A stretch of 64,000 nucleotides of DNA from Orlajensenia leifsoniae (lineage in GTDB: Bacteria; Actinomycetota; Actinomycetes; Actinomycetales; Microbacteriaceae), in contig NZ_SPQZ01000001.1 of the NCBI RefSeq assembly GCF_004570845.1, forward strand, positions 372,001 through 436,000, written 5' to 3'. Shown here piece by piece: positions 18,575 to 27,499 of the stretch (position 1 is the first letter of the stretch; every line of letters begins with the position of its first letter). Both the position numbers and the translations under genes were made by a program. Under the pieces are notes generated by a model. It was given only the letters and a program-made list of their open reading frames with translations, had not been told where the DNA came from and did not search any database.

Positions 18575-19665
18575 TGACCATGACGACCACCAAGGCTCCC
18601 GCCACGGCGATGCCCAACGCCCTCACCTCGGGCAAGCTCCCGAAGTACTCCCCTCTCTGGCTGCTGGCCGGCGCGTTCGCCCTGTCGATCGCGATCTTCG
18701 CCGTCGTCGACGCCGCCGGCGGTGAAGCGTTCAACTGGGCGGGCATGGCCGTGCTCGCCGTCGTGCTGTTCTGCGTGCTCATCTGGCTGATCTCGCGCCT
18801 CGTCGAGGGCGGCCGAAAGGCCACCGATCGCCTGGTCACAGCCCTCGTCTCCAGCGCCTTCGCGATCGCGCTCGTTCCTCTGATCTCGGTGACCTACACG
18901 GTGATCGTGAAGGGCGTCGCCCGCTTCGACCTCTCGTTCTTCACCGAGTCGATGCGCAACGTCGTCGGCGCCGGCGGTGGCGCACTGCACGCGATCGTCG
19001 GAACGCTGCTCATCACCGGCATGGCGACGCTCATCTCCGTGCCGATCGGCCTGCTCACCGCCATCTACCTCGTCGAGTACGGACGCGGCCGCCTGGCGCG
19101 CGGCGTCACCTTCTTCGTCGACGTGATGACGGGCATCCCGTCGATCGTGGCCGGCCTGTTCGCATTCGCCCTGTTCGCGCTGCTCTTCGACGATCCCGGC
19201 ATCCGTTTCGGATTCGGTGGCGCCGTCGCCCTCAGCGTGCTCATGATCCCCGTGGTCGTGCGTTCCAGTGAGGAGATGCTGAAGCTCGTTCCGAACGAGC
19301 TGCGCGAGGCCGCCCTCGCCCTCGGTGTTCCGAAGTACCTCACGGTGCTCAAGGTGGTGCTGCCGACGTCGATCGCCGGAATCATCACCGGCGTGATGAT
19401 CTCCATCGCCCGCGTGATCGGTGAGACGGCGCCGCTGCTCATCATCGCCGGCTTCACGGCGAGCATGAACTACAACCTCTTCGCCGAGCGCATGATGACG
19501 CTGCCCGTGTTCGTGTACAACCAGTACGCGAGCCAGGGAACGGATGCGCAGGCCTACCTCGACCGCGCCTGGACCGGCGCTCTCACGCTCATCCTCATCG
19601 TCGCCCTGCTCAACATCATCGCCCGACTGGTGGCGAAGTTCCTCGCCCCCAAGGGCCTGCGCTGA
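18574..19665 (+). CDS. pstA: phosphate ABC transporter permease PstA
   Basis: This 363-residue permease is longer than Gram-negative PstA because of an extra N-terminal pair of helices (about 25-85), as in other actinobacteria. The coupling loop [23 protein letters not shown] and the motif [12 protein letters not shown] are clear. It forms the phosphate channel with PstC. It is translationally coupled to pstC and followed 58 bases later by pstB. Confidence 0.96.
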   Translation: MTMTTTKAPATAMPNALTSGKLPKYSPLWLLAGAFALSIAIFAVVDAAGGEAFNWAGMAVLAVVLFCVLIWLISRLVEGGRKATDRLVTALVSSAFAIALVPLISVTYTVIVKGVARFDLSFFTESMRNVVGAGGGALHAIVGTLLITGMATLISVPIGLLTAIYLVEYGRGRLARGVTFFVDVMTGIPSIVAGLFAFALFALLFDDPGIRFGFGGAVALSVLMIPVVVRSSEEMLKLVPNELREAALALGVPKYLTVLKVVLPTSIAGIITGVMISIARVIGETAPLLIIAGFTASMNYNLFAERMMTLPVFVYNQYASQGTDAQAYLDRAWTGALTLILIVALLNIIARLVAKFLAPKGLR

Positions 19666-19723
19666 GCCGCGGCGCCACCGACCTCCCCGCACTCCTCCCC
19701 CGCACCACCGAACGAAGGAATCC

Positions 19724-20503
<780 letters not shown>

Positions 20504-20544
20504 TCCCTGCTCGTGCTCGGCTGACGCTCATCTGATCGTCGAGT

Positions 20545-20592
20545 TGCCCACTTCCGCCGGTGTGCGCGTTCGCGCACTGGCGGAAGTGGGCA
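20545..20592. terminator. palindromic bidirectional terminator between pstB and pabC-like gene
   Basis: The element starts TGCCCACTTCCGCC and ends GGCGGAAGTGGGCA. The arms continue through GGTGTGCGCG/CGCGCACTGG to a TTCG-type loop. The nearly uninterrupted stem of more than 20 pairs lies between convergent genes. Confidence 0.8.
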
Positions 20593-20608
20593 GTTCGCGT
20601 ATCGGAGG

Positions 20609-21496
20609 TCAGTCGCGCGGGCTCAGCAGGTAGCGCGTGAAGGCGGCGTTGGCCTCGGCGTCGAGGGCGAGAGGCACCCCGTCGAGGTCGACGACCGGTG
20701 CGGCCAGGCGCACGCTCGAGACCAGCCAGACGGCATCCGCCCGCCGCAGTTCCTCGACCGTGATGTCGCGCTCGGCGACGGGGAAGTCGTGCTCGCGGAT
20801 GTGCTCGAACAGGCTCGCCTGCGTGGTGCCCGCGAGGATGGATCCCGAGGGCTTCGGCGTGACGAAGACACCGTCGATGCGGGCGATGACGCTCGAGGTC
20901 GGCCCCTCCATGACGTAGCCGTCGCTGGTGACGAAGATGGTGTCGTCGGCTCCGCGACGATGCGCCTCGCGCAGGGCCGCCATGTTGATGGCGTAGCTCA
21001 GCGTCTTGGCGCCGAGCAGCAGCCAGGGAGCACGCTCGGCGACCCCGTGGTCGTAACCGCGGTCGAGGGTCACGACGCGGATGCCCTTCGTGCGGGCATC
21101 CGTCGAATCGGATGCCGCATTCACGCTGAGCCACGCCGTCGGCGCCGGCCCGTGCTCGACCCCGCGGCTGAGTACCAACTTCATGGCGAGCTCGCCCTCG
21201 GCAGGCACCTGCTCGCGCGCGAAGGCGATCGCGGCTCGCCACTGGCGCAGGTTCGGCACGGGGAGGTCGCAGATCTCGGCCGAGCGCACCAGACGCGCGA
21301 GGTGGGGCTCGGACTCCTGCACGTGGCCGTCGACCACGGCGATGGTCTCGAAGATGCCGTCGCCGCGCTGGGTGCTGAGCTCGCCCACCCTGAGAGCGGG
21401 CGCCGAGGCGTCGATCTCCCGGAAGGTGCCGGCGGTGGCGGAGGTGGCGTCATCCGCGGCGAGCGGATCGATGAGCAGCGTGTACGGCAACGACAT
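20609..21496 (-). CDS. pabC: class IV aminotransferase / aminodeoxychorismate lyase-like
   Basis: This 295-residue fold-type IV PLP enzyme has ELSTQRGDGIFETI near 50, the Schiff-base Lys in LLGAKTLSYAINM and the phosphate-binding VMEGPTSSVIA and GTTQASLF. The fold covers 4-amino-4-deoxychorismate lyase (folate synthesis), branched-chain and D-amino-acid transaminases. The pabC name is the commonest assignment for actinobacterial proteins of this size, but no pabA/B is nearby, so substrate is uncertain. Start 21496 follows TAGGCT by seven bases; a 16-codon extension is rejected. Confidence 0.75.
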   Translation of the reverse strand: MSLPYTLLIDPLAADDATSATAGTFREIDASAPALRVGELSTQRGDGIFETIAVVDGHVQESEPHLARLVRSAEICDLPVPNLRQWRAAIAFAREQVPAEGELAMKLVLSRGVEHGPAPTAWLSVNAASDSTDARTKGIRVVTLDRGYDHGVAERAPWLLLGAKTLSYAINMAALREAHRRGADDTIFVTSDGYVMEGPTSSVIARIDGVFVTPKPSGSILAGTTQASLFEHIREHDFPVAERDITVEELRRADAVWLVSSVRLAAPVVDLDGVPLALDAEANAAFTRYLLSPRD

Positions 21497-21608
21497 GATC
21501 GAAAGCCTAGTTCGGCGGATGGCGCGGTGGCGGCGGGTTGACATCCGCGGCGGCCGCGAGGAGGCATCCGTCCCGGCGGCATGCGCATCGGCCCCGCAGG
21601 GCAGAGAA

Positions 21609-21692
21609 ATGGCCGGGCCGCAGAACGCCTCTCGGCGCGAGGCCGCTCGGAGCGGCGAATATTGGAGCCCGGGGTTACTGCGGCCCGGCCAT
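21609..21692 (-). terminator. large branched hairpin, terminator or structured RNA
   Basis: Perfect 15-base arms (21609-21623 and 21678-21692, ATGGCCGGGCCGCAG) enclose two smaller hairpins (GCCTC..GAGGC and GCCGCT-CGG-AGCGGC). On the minus strand the stem is followed by TTCTCT. That suits termination after the methyltransferase gene. The branching is unusual for a simple terminator. Confidence 0.6.
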
Positions 21693-21736
21693 GTACAAGT
21701 GTAAGCGACGGATGCCGTGAGCTATTCCCATCACGT

Positions 21737-21777
21737 CGCTCGCTGAGGCCCGGATGAAGTCCGCGGACGAAGCGCGC
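21737..21777. repeat. CGCTCGCTGAGG repeat, left-arm copy (copy A)
   Basis: CGCTCGCTGAGGCCCGGATG and the following bases to AGCGCGC match the left arm of the elements at 36505 and 51756, with few substitutions. The right arm is missing. It abuts the stop of the methyltransferase gene. The remainder of the 283-base gap 21497-21779 holds the hairpin above and no gene I can support. Confidence 0.7.
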
Positions 21778-21779
21778 CC

Positions 21780-22559
21780 CTACTCCAGTCCCACGATGAG
21801 CCGCAGCGAGCCATCGAACTCGGGCTGGGTGCGCAGGTCGCCGTACTTCGCATCCCAGGCACCGGAGGCCAGTTCGTCGCCGAGCTCGCGCACGAAACGG
21901 CGCGCCACGAGCGGGCCGACGAAGCTCCACGCCGAGTTCGCCTGGCGTGCACCGGGGTCGAGCAGCGCCTCGGGGCGTCCGTAGTAGGCCTCGCCGAAGC
22001 CGTCGAGGCAGTCGAGCGGGATCGGAACCTCGATGATGCGGCTGTTCGCGCCCAGAGCTTCGGCGATGTGCTCGACCGCGGGGTAGCGCGCGGCCTCGGT
22101 GTCGATGACCTCGGGCGCGTACTCGTCGAGCCAGAACCGGTCGAGGGCCTTAGGGTCGCAGCTGAGCACCAGCACCGGTCCGCGCGTCACCCGTCGCATC
22201 TCGGCGAGACCACGGTCGATGTCGGCCCATTGATGCACGGTGAAGGTGGCGAGCGAGGCGTCGAAGGCGTCGTCGTCGAACGGCAGCTTCTCTGCCGTCG
22301 CGTCGATGGCGCGGGGCAGGCCGGCTTCGCGCTGGATGCGCATGGTCGCCGAGGGTTCCACGGCGGTGACGTCGCGGTCGCGCGGCTCGTACGATCCGGC
22401 GCCGGCACCGACGTTCAGAACCGTGTACGCGTCGCCCAACTCCCGCAGGATGGCCGCGGCGATCCGTGGATCGGGGCGACGGTAGTCGGCGTAGCCGAAG
22501 CCTATGCGCGCGTAATCGGCGTCGCCGGCACTGCCGTCTCCGGTGCGTTCCATGGCCAT
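21780..22559 (-). CDS. class I SAM-dependent methyltransferase (methyltransferase domain 11 type)
   Basis: This 259-residue protein begins with IGFGYADYRRPDPRIAAAIL, then the SAM motif VLNVGAGAGSYEP (about 45-57), TAVEPSATM, AEKLPFDDDAFDASLATFTVHQW and the post-motif EMRRVTRGPVLVLS. These are hallmarks of small-molecule methyltransferases of the UbiE/Methyltransf_11 group. The substrate is unknown. Start 22559 has GGGGAGGA six bases upstream. It belongs to a minus-strand run with the unknown gene at 22661. Confidence 0.85.
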   Translation of the reverse strand: MAMERTGDGSAGDADYARIGFGYADYRRPDPRIAAAILRELGDAYTVLNVGAGAGSYEPRDRDVTAVEPSATMRIQREAGLPRAIDATAEKLPFDDDAFDASLATFTVHQWADIDRGLAEMRRVTRGPVLVLSCDPKALDRFWLDEYAPEVIDTEAARYPAVEHIAEALGANSRIIEVPIPLDCLDGFGEAYYGRPEALLDPGARQANSAWSFVGPLVARRFVRELGDELASGAWDAKYGDLRTQPEFDGSLRLIVGLE

Positions 22560-22660
22560 CGTCGTCCTCCCCGCATCCGTCTCAGCCGAATCCACACGCC
22601 ACGTGGCGTCTCAGCCCAGTCTGTCAGGCGATGGATGCCGCGTTACGCCAGTGGGCACGC

Positions 22661-23290
22661 TCAGTCCAGCGAGTAGCTGCGCCACAGGCGGGCGCAGGCA
22701 CCCAACTCCTGGCCGAGTTCGGAGAACCGCAGTGCGCGGGTCGTCAGCTCGCTGCTGCGCTCGGGCTCGGTGGCTTCCGAATCGTCGGCGATGCTCGTCG
22801 CCCCTCCCGCCATGATGCGGCAGAAGGCGGCAGCGCGGTCGAGCGCGATGCCGAAGTCGCCGGCGAAGATGCCGTGCAGGATGTCGTCGGCCAGCGCCAC
22901 GACCTCCTCGGGACCCGTCGGCGTGGGAGCGCCGGCCACGACGGGGTCGACGCCCACAGCGAGTTCGGTGCCGCGCTGGAACAGAAACGCTGTGCCCGTC
23001 GGATCCTGACGGATCAGCAGGCGCAGAAGGTAGAGCCTCCAGAGCGCACCCGGCAGGCTGCGGGCGGATGCCTGGGCCCAGAGTTCGGCGACCGCGTCGA
23101 TGCCGTGCTCGTCGGTGTAGGCGACCAGGCGCTCGACGACGGCCGGGTCGGGATTCTCCCGCACCCGCGACAACAGCGCGTTCGCCGTCTCGTGGGCGAC
23201 GCGGCTGAGTGTGGCCGGGTCGTCACCGCCGTGGAACGCCTCGAACACGCGTGAGGGGAACTTCGTGGGCTTGTGGAATCCGTCTGCCAT
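22661..23290 (-). CDS. conserved helical protein of unknown function
   Basis: This 209-residue protein begins MADGFHKPTKFPSRVFEAF and appears helical throughout (repeated LLSRVRENPDPAVVERL and LPGALWRLYLLRLLI-type amphipathic stretches). It has no membrane segment, signal peptide or recognisable catalytic motif. Similar proteins occur across Microbacteriaceae to my knowledge, but I do not know a tested function. It starts divergently from tRNA-Lys, 87 bases away. Confidence 0.72.
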   Translation of the reverse strand: MADGFHKPTKFPSRVFEAFHGGDDPATLSRVAHETANALLSRVRENPDPAVVERLVAYTDEHGIDAVAELWAQASARSLPGALWRLYLLRLLIRQDPTGTAFLFQRGTELAVGVDPVVAGAPTPTGPEEVVALADDILHGIFAGDFGIALDRAAAFCRIMAGGATSIADDSEATEPERSSELTTRALRFSELGQELGACARLWRSYSLD

Positions 23291-23363
23291 GGTGCTCCGT
23301 TCCGGGTCTCGTCCAAGGCGCTCCGCCCAACGCTACGCGCATTCGACGGCCCGTGATCCACGA

Positions 23364-23369
23364 TAAGTT
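23364..23369 (+). promoter_or_regulatory. -10 element of tRNA-Lys
   Basis: TAAGTT ends eight bases before the first tRNA base, so transcription would begin at or within a base or two of the mature 5' end. No clear -35 is seen. Confidence 0.5.
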
Positions 23370-23377
23370 AGAGACAC

Positions 23378-23450
23378 GGGCCTCTAGCTCAGTTGGTAGA
23401 GCAAGGGACTTTTAATCCCTGGGTCGTCGGTTCGAGCCCGACGGGGCCCA
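23378..23450 (+). tRNA. tRNA-Lys (anticodon UUU)
   Basis: The 73-base cloverleaf has acceptor stem GGGCCTC/GGGGCCC, D-arm GCTC..GAGC, anticodon stem AGGGA/TCCCT with loop CTTTTAA (anticodon TTT at 23411-23413), T-arm GTCGG-TTCGAGC-CCGAC and discriminator A at 23450. The CCA end is not encoded. It decodes AAA and probably AAG. Confidence 0.97.
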
Positions 23451-23453
23451 CCC

Positions 23454-24455
23454 TCATTCCTGTTCAGCACCCGCATCCACGTCAGCATCAGCATCAGCAT
23501 CAGCGCCCGGCCTGGCCGCAGCGGAGCGCGACCGCTGCAGCAGCATCCGCCCGCACAGACCGATCGCCGCGACCACGACGGCGACGACGATCGGCGGCAC
23601 CACCAACTCGGGCATCAGGACCGCCATGCGGAAGACGCCGACGCCGTAGTCGAGCATCTCCGACGGGTATGCGGCGAGCACCCGGCTGCCGGCCGCGGCG
23701 CTGATCGCCGTGATCAGCGTCGGACCGATCCAGAGCAGGACGAGTGCGACGACGGACGCGATCACGCGGCCCACGGTGTTCACGCCGCACCAGGCGATCG
23801 CGACGCCTACGAGGATCGCCGGGATCCAGCGGGTGTAGCCCAGCACCTGGACGAGCCACTCGGCCGGGAAGGACCCGATCGGGGAGAGCAGGCCGCTCAG
23901 CCACGGCCCGGCTGCAACGGCGGCGATGCTCAGGCCGACGAGGGAGCCGGCCCGCGGCGCTCGGGCGATGAGGCAGAGGACGACGACGCCCACGGCCACG
24001 GCGAGCGCGGCAACGGCGATGAGCAGAGCGAGATACAGCGTCGATTCGCTCCGTGACTGCAGCCCGCCCCCGACGACGGCCGCCGTCTGCACTGTCGCGA
24101 CGAGCTGCACGAGCAGCACGCCGGCCACCATTGCTGCGAACCCTCCGCGGGTCTGACGCGCGCGGGTCGCCCGGGCGACCAGTCCGGCCGCCGCCGATCC
24201 GATGAGCAGCAGTGCGACGATGAGGGTCAGCGTGTACTGGCTGAACGGCAGCAGCACGAGCGGCATCCGTTCCGGCGTCGTGTCGTTCTGCCAGAGGTTC
24301 TGCAGGGGCAGGCGCATGCCCGTGACGAGCCAGGGCAGGAGCCCGGCGAGCGCCGACCCGACCCCGATGAGCAGCCACAACCACGGGGCGATCGGCTTGA
24401 TCTCGGGAACTGTGACCGCTGTCGACCCGTATCCGCCCTGCGTCGTCGCACTCAT
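23454..24455 (-). CDS. multi-pass membrane protein of unknown function
   Basis: This 333-residue protein has about nine hydrophobic helices (first at about 20-40, last near 290-310). The C-terminal tail holds the low-complexity run DADADADADVDAG. No transporter motif is recognisable. The start MSATTQGGYG at 24455 is chosen because GAGGGGGA is eight bases upstream; ATG 24464 is the alternative. The frame ends four bases from the tRNA-Lys 3' end on the opposite strand, so the two genes are convergent with almost no spacer. Confidence 0.75.
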   Translation of the reverse strand: MSATTQGGYGSTAVTVPEIKPIAPWLWLLIGVGSALAGLLPWLVTGMRLPLQNLWQNDTTPERMPLVLLPFSQYTLTLIVALLLIGSAAAGLVARATRARQTRGGFAAMVAGVLLVQLVATVQTAAVVGGGLQSRSESTLYLALLIAVAALAVAVGVVVLCLIARAPRAGSLVGLSIAAVAAGPWLSGLLSPIGSFPAEWLVQVLGYTRWIPAILVGVAIAWCGVNTVGRVIASVVALVLLWIGPTLITAISAAAGSRVLAAYPSEMLDYGVGVFRMAVLMPELVVPPIVVAVVVAAIGLCGRMLLQRSRSAAARPGADADADADVDAGAEQE

Positions 24456-24480
24456 GCGTTGCATCCCCCTCGAGAAGACG

Positions 24481-24508
24481 GCGTGGGGGCGGTTCGGCGC
24501 CCCCACGC
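24481..24508 (-). terminator. hairpin after the exonuclease gene
   Basis: GCGTGGGGGC (24481-24490) pairs perfectly with GCCCCCACGC (24499-24508) around an eight-base loop. It is placed between the exonuclease gene and the downstream membrane-protein gene. The U-tail is weak. Confidence 0.65.
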
Positions 24509-24569
24509 CTGAGTTCAGCCTACGAGGACCGACGCCGTCCACGACTGAGGTCGGGGCCGCGCGTCGCCC

Positions 24570-25526
24570 TCAGCGTGCGGGAGGAGCCGCACGCCGCGAG
24601 GCGCGGGCCGCGAGCCCCTTGAGGGCGCGATCGGCTGATCCGCCGAGCGCCCAGGTCTCGGAGAGTGCGGCGACGGATGCGGTGGCTCCGGCATCGAGTG
24701 GACGGATGCGTGCGTCGAACTCACCGAGGTCGAGATCGCGCACCACCTCGACGACCGTCGGCGCCACGGCGAGATAGTCGGAGGCCGCGAGGATCTTCGC
24801 CCTGATGCCCGCCGACATCGGCTCGCCGGCATCCGCCGCCGCGGCGATGATGCCGTCGAGGTCGCCGTGCTCCTGCAGCAGGGTCGCGGCGGTCTTCTCG
24901 CCGACACCCGCGACTCCGGGCAGGCCATCGGATGCGTCGCCTCGCAGAGCCGCGAAGTCGGCATACTGAGCGGCGGTGACGCCGTACTTCGACAGCACGG
25001 TCTCGCCCGTGAGCACCTCGAGCTTGTTCATGCCGCGAGCCGTGTAGACGATGCGCACGTCGCGGTCGTCGTCGATGAGCTGGAACAGGTCGCGATCGCC
25101 GGTGACGATGTCGACGGGCATCGTGGCCCGGGTCGCGAGGGTGCCGATGACGTCGTCGGCCTCGTGGTCGGCCGCGCCGATGATGGTGACGCCGAAGGCC
25201 TCGAGCGTCTCGCGGATGAGCGGGATCTGCGCCACGAGCAGCTCGGGAGTCTCCTCGACGTCGGGACCGCCCTCGACGACCTTCTCCACCCGGTGCTCCT
25301 TGTAGCTCGGGATGAGGTCGACGCGCCACTGCGGGCGCCAGTCGTCGTCCCAGCAGGCGACCAGGTGGGTGGGCTCGAAGTCGGTGACGAGACGGCCGAT
25401 GAAGTCGAGCAGGCCGCGCACGGCGTTCACCGGGGTTCCATCGGGTGCCCGGATCGTGTCGGGCAGGCCGTAGAAGGCTCGGAAGTACAACGAGGCGGTG
25501 TCGAGAAGCATCAGACGCTCGGGCAT
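24570..25526 (-). CDS. 5'-3' exonuclease (PolA-type nuclease domain, stand-alone)
   Basis: This 318-residue protein matches the 5' nuclease domain of DNA polymerase I: LMLLDTASLYFRAFYG, VACWDDDWRPQWR, the metal-binding DHEADDVIGTLA and IVTGDRDLFQLI, and the helix-hairpin-helix DNA-binding LRGDASDGLPGVAGVGEKTA. No polymerase domain follows. Stand-alone homologues exist in Actinobacteria and process flap structures in repair and replication. The C-terminus is basic and Ala/Arg-rich. CATGAT lies six bases before the ATG, suggesting a leaderless start. It is divergent from the MpaB-like gene. Confidence 0.93.
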   Translation of the reverse strand: MPERLMLLDTASLYFRAFYGLPDTIRAPDGTPVNAVRGLLDFIGRLVTDFEPTHLVACWDDDWRPQWRVDLIPSYKEHRVEKVVEGGPDVEETPELLVAQIPLIRETLEAFGVTIIGAADHEADDVIGTLATRATMPVDIVTGDRDLFQLIDDDRDVRIVYTARGMNKLEVLTGETVLSKYGVTAAQYADFAALRGDASDGLPGVAGVGEKTAATLLQEHGDLDGIIAAAADAGEPMSAGIRAKILAASDYLAVAPTVVEVVRDLDLGEFDARIRPLDAGATASVAALSETWALGGSADRALKGLAARASRRAAPPAR

Positions 25527-25632
25527 GTCCCGATCATGGCACGACCCGGTGACCTGCTGCTGGGCCGACGGATGCCGCATCCGGCCGGACTCCTCTCGCC
25601 CGGCACTCAGGTGCGCGGTGTTCACTCGGCCC

Positions 25633-26574
25633 ATGGCCACCAGGAAGGATCGCTCGCGGTCGCGACTGCTGGCCGCGCTTTCGGGCACGCACGACGGAAG
25701 ACCGGCCTGGGTGGACCGCATCGAGGAGGGCGACGACGCCGGGTTCTTCGGGCCGGGCTCGGCCGCGTGGGCGGTGCACGGCGGGATGCCGACCCTCGTC
25801 GCCGGCATCCGGGCCCTGCTCGTGCAGACGCTCCATCCCGGAGCCATGGCCGGAGTGCACGACCACTCGCGCTTCGGCGAGGATCCTCTCGGCCGGCTCG
25901 CGGGCACGATCCAGTGGCTCACCATCGTGACCTACGCCGACACCGTGTTCGCCACCGAGGAGTCGGCGCGGGTCGGCAAGTATCACTCGCGCGTCATCGG
26001 CACCTACCTCGACGCCCATGACGTCGAGCGCCCCTATGCGGCCGGTGACCCCGAGCTTCTCGCCTGGGTGCATCTCGCGTTCACGGATTCGTTCCTCGCC
26101 TGCCACACCATCTGGGGCGGAGCGATTCCCGGCGGGGCCGACGCCTACGTGCGCGAGTGGGCGACGGCGGGCGAACTCGTCGGGGTGGAGTCGCCGCCGC
26201 GCTCCGAGTGGCAGCTGCGCGACCAGCTGGCGGCGTTCTCGAACAACGGCATCCTGAAGAGCGACGAGCGCGTCGCCGAGGCCGTGCGCTTCATCAGGCA
26301 TCCGCCCCTGCCGAAGCCCATGCTGCCGGCGTACCGCGTGCTCTTCGCCGGCGCCGTCGCGAGCCTTCCGGAGGACTATCGACGGATGCTCGGGCTCCGA
26401 CGCTCTCGGCTGCCCGTCGTGTGGGCGACGGCCCGCGCGCTCGGCGCCGTGCACCGCCTGCTCGGGAGGAGATCACCGTCGGAGGATGCCGCGCGCGCCC
26501 GAATCGCACGGATCGGGAGGGGCGGGCCGGTCGGCCCGAGCTCTCCGCAGCAGGCGCGCACGACGGCGGACTGA
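25633..26574 (+). CDS. MpaB/DUF2236-type oxygenase
   Basis: This 313-residue protein has the DUF2236 hallmark VQTLHPGAMAGVHDHSRFGEDPLGR (about 55-80), whose histidines and aspartates bind heme in latex-clearing-protein-like oxygenases, and TYADTVFATEE. The rest is helical. The physiological substrate is unknown. ATG 25633 (MATRKDRSRSR) is chosen; the frame is open further 5' over the divergent exonuclease promoter. The C-terminal Arg/Pro-rich tail looks disordered. Confidence 0.83.
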   Translation: MATRKDRSRSRLLAALSGTHDGRPAWVDRIEEGDDAGFFGPGSAAWAVHGGMPTLVAGIRALLVQTLHPGAMAGVHDHSRFGEDPLGRLAGTIQWLTIVTYADTVFATEESARVGKYHSRVIGTYLDAHDVERPYAAGDPELLAWVHLAFTDSFLACHTIWGGAIPGGADAYVREWATAGELVGVESPPRSEWQLRDQLAAFSNNGILKSDERVAEAVRFIRHPPLPKPMLPAYRVLFAGAVASLPEDYRRMLGLRRSRLPVVWATARALGAVHRLLGRRSPSEDAARARIARIGRGGPVGPSSPQQARTTAD

Positions 26575-26656
26575 GCGTCCCGGTGCCCTTCTTGGGGGCG
26601 CGCGGCGCTCGACGCGGCTCCCCTACGCTGCCGTCAAGCCGCCCCTACGCGAACGG

Positions 26657-27469
26657 ATGCCCGCGATGACGACAGCACCGCCCGGCTGGTACGCCGACCC
26701 CGGTGCCGCCTACGACGCGTCGCTTCCCGCCGACGCCCTGAGGTGGTGGGACGGATCCGCGTGGACCGAGCACACGCACGCGCCGACGCCACCGGATGCG
26801 GCTGCGCGACTCGCCGCGTCAGGCACCGCCTTCGCTCCCGTGCTCGTCGCTCCCGGCTCGGCCGCAGCGCCGGCATCCGTCACCACCGAGACAGCCGCCA
26901 CCGATGAGACAGCCGTCACCGCCGTTACCGACGTCACCGCCGAGCGCAACCCGTTCTCGCGCTACGCGCTCATATTCGGCATCGCGACCATCGCCGCGGC
27001 CGCCCTCGTGGCGGTGAACCCGCTCGCAGGACTCGTCGCCGTCATCGCGGGGGTGCTCGCGCTGCTCTTCGGCATCCTGGGGATCGTGCGGTCCGTGCGC
27101 ACGCGCACCGGACGAGCGTCGTCGGGGTGGGGAACCGTGCTCGGCCCTGTCGGCGTCATCCTGGCCGGGATCGTCTGGATCGTGGCGATCATCGCGCTGA
27201 CTCCGAACCTCGGATTCCCGGGCATGGACTACGCGCAACCACTCCCTGAGGCAGCCGAGCGCCAGATCATGCGAGAGCTCGAAACGGCTGCAACGGCAGA
27301 CCCGTCGGTGCCGTACCCCGACACCGTGGAGTGCCCCGACACGAACGAGGTGCAGTTCCTGTGCACCATCCACTACCTCGACGGATCGACGAACGTCGCC
27401 GTGGTCTCGCAGACGCCGTCGGGGCTCCTGTGGCAGCCGGCAGAATTGGGCGAGGTCGGCGAGAAGTAG
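26657..27469 (+). CDS. DUF2510 domain membrane protein with extracytoplasmic tail
   Basis: This 270-residue protein starts with the DUF2510 module PPGWYADPG..LRWWDGSAWTEHTH (about 7-45), common in actinobacterial envelope proteins. A Thr/Ala-rich linker follows (about 60-105). Membrane segments lie at about 112-150 and 172-195. The C-terminal domain (about 205-270) has two cysteines, in VECPD and FLCTIHY, that could form a disulfide, and resembles the DUF4333-type extracytoplasmic module. Function unknown. The start could also be ATG 26666. Confidence 0.78.
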   Translation: MPAMTTAPPGWYADPGAAYDASLPADALRWWDGSAWTEHTHAPTPPDAAARLAASGTAFAPVLVAPGSAAAPASVTTETAATDETAVTAVTDVTAERNPFSRYALIFGIATIAAAALVAVNPLAGLVAVIAGVLALLFGILGIVRSVRTRTGRASSGWGTVLGPVGVILAGIVWIVAIIALTPNLGFPGMDYAQPLPEAAERQIMRELETAATADPSVPYPDTVECPDTNEVQFLCTIHYLDGSTNVAVVSQTPSGLLWQPAELGEVGEK

Positions 27470-27499
27470 CGTCGTCCGCGCCGGGACGCCGGCGACGCC

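Noticed and set aside
18574-19665. Frame problem at PstA because the protein is longer than Gram-negative PstA
   Set aside because: Extra N-terminal helices are normal in actinobacterial PstA and the frame is intact.
21609-21704. 31-codon plus-strand peptide starting in the hairpin
   Set aside because: It is fully inside a palindrome and lacks a good ribosome-binding site; better read as RNA structure.
23487-23513. ATCAGCATCAGC hexamer run as a microsatellite or CRISPR-like repeat
   Set aside because: It simply encodes the DADADA tail of the membrane protein at 23454.
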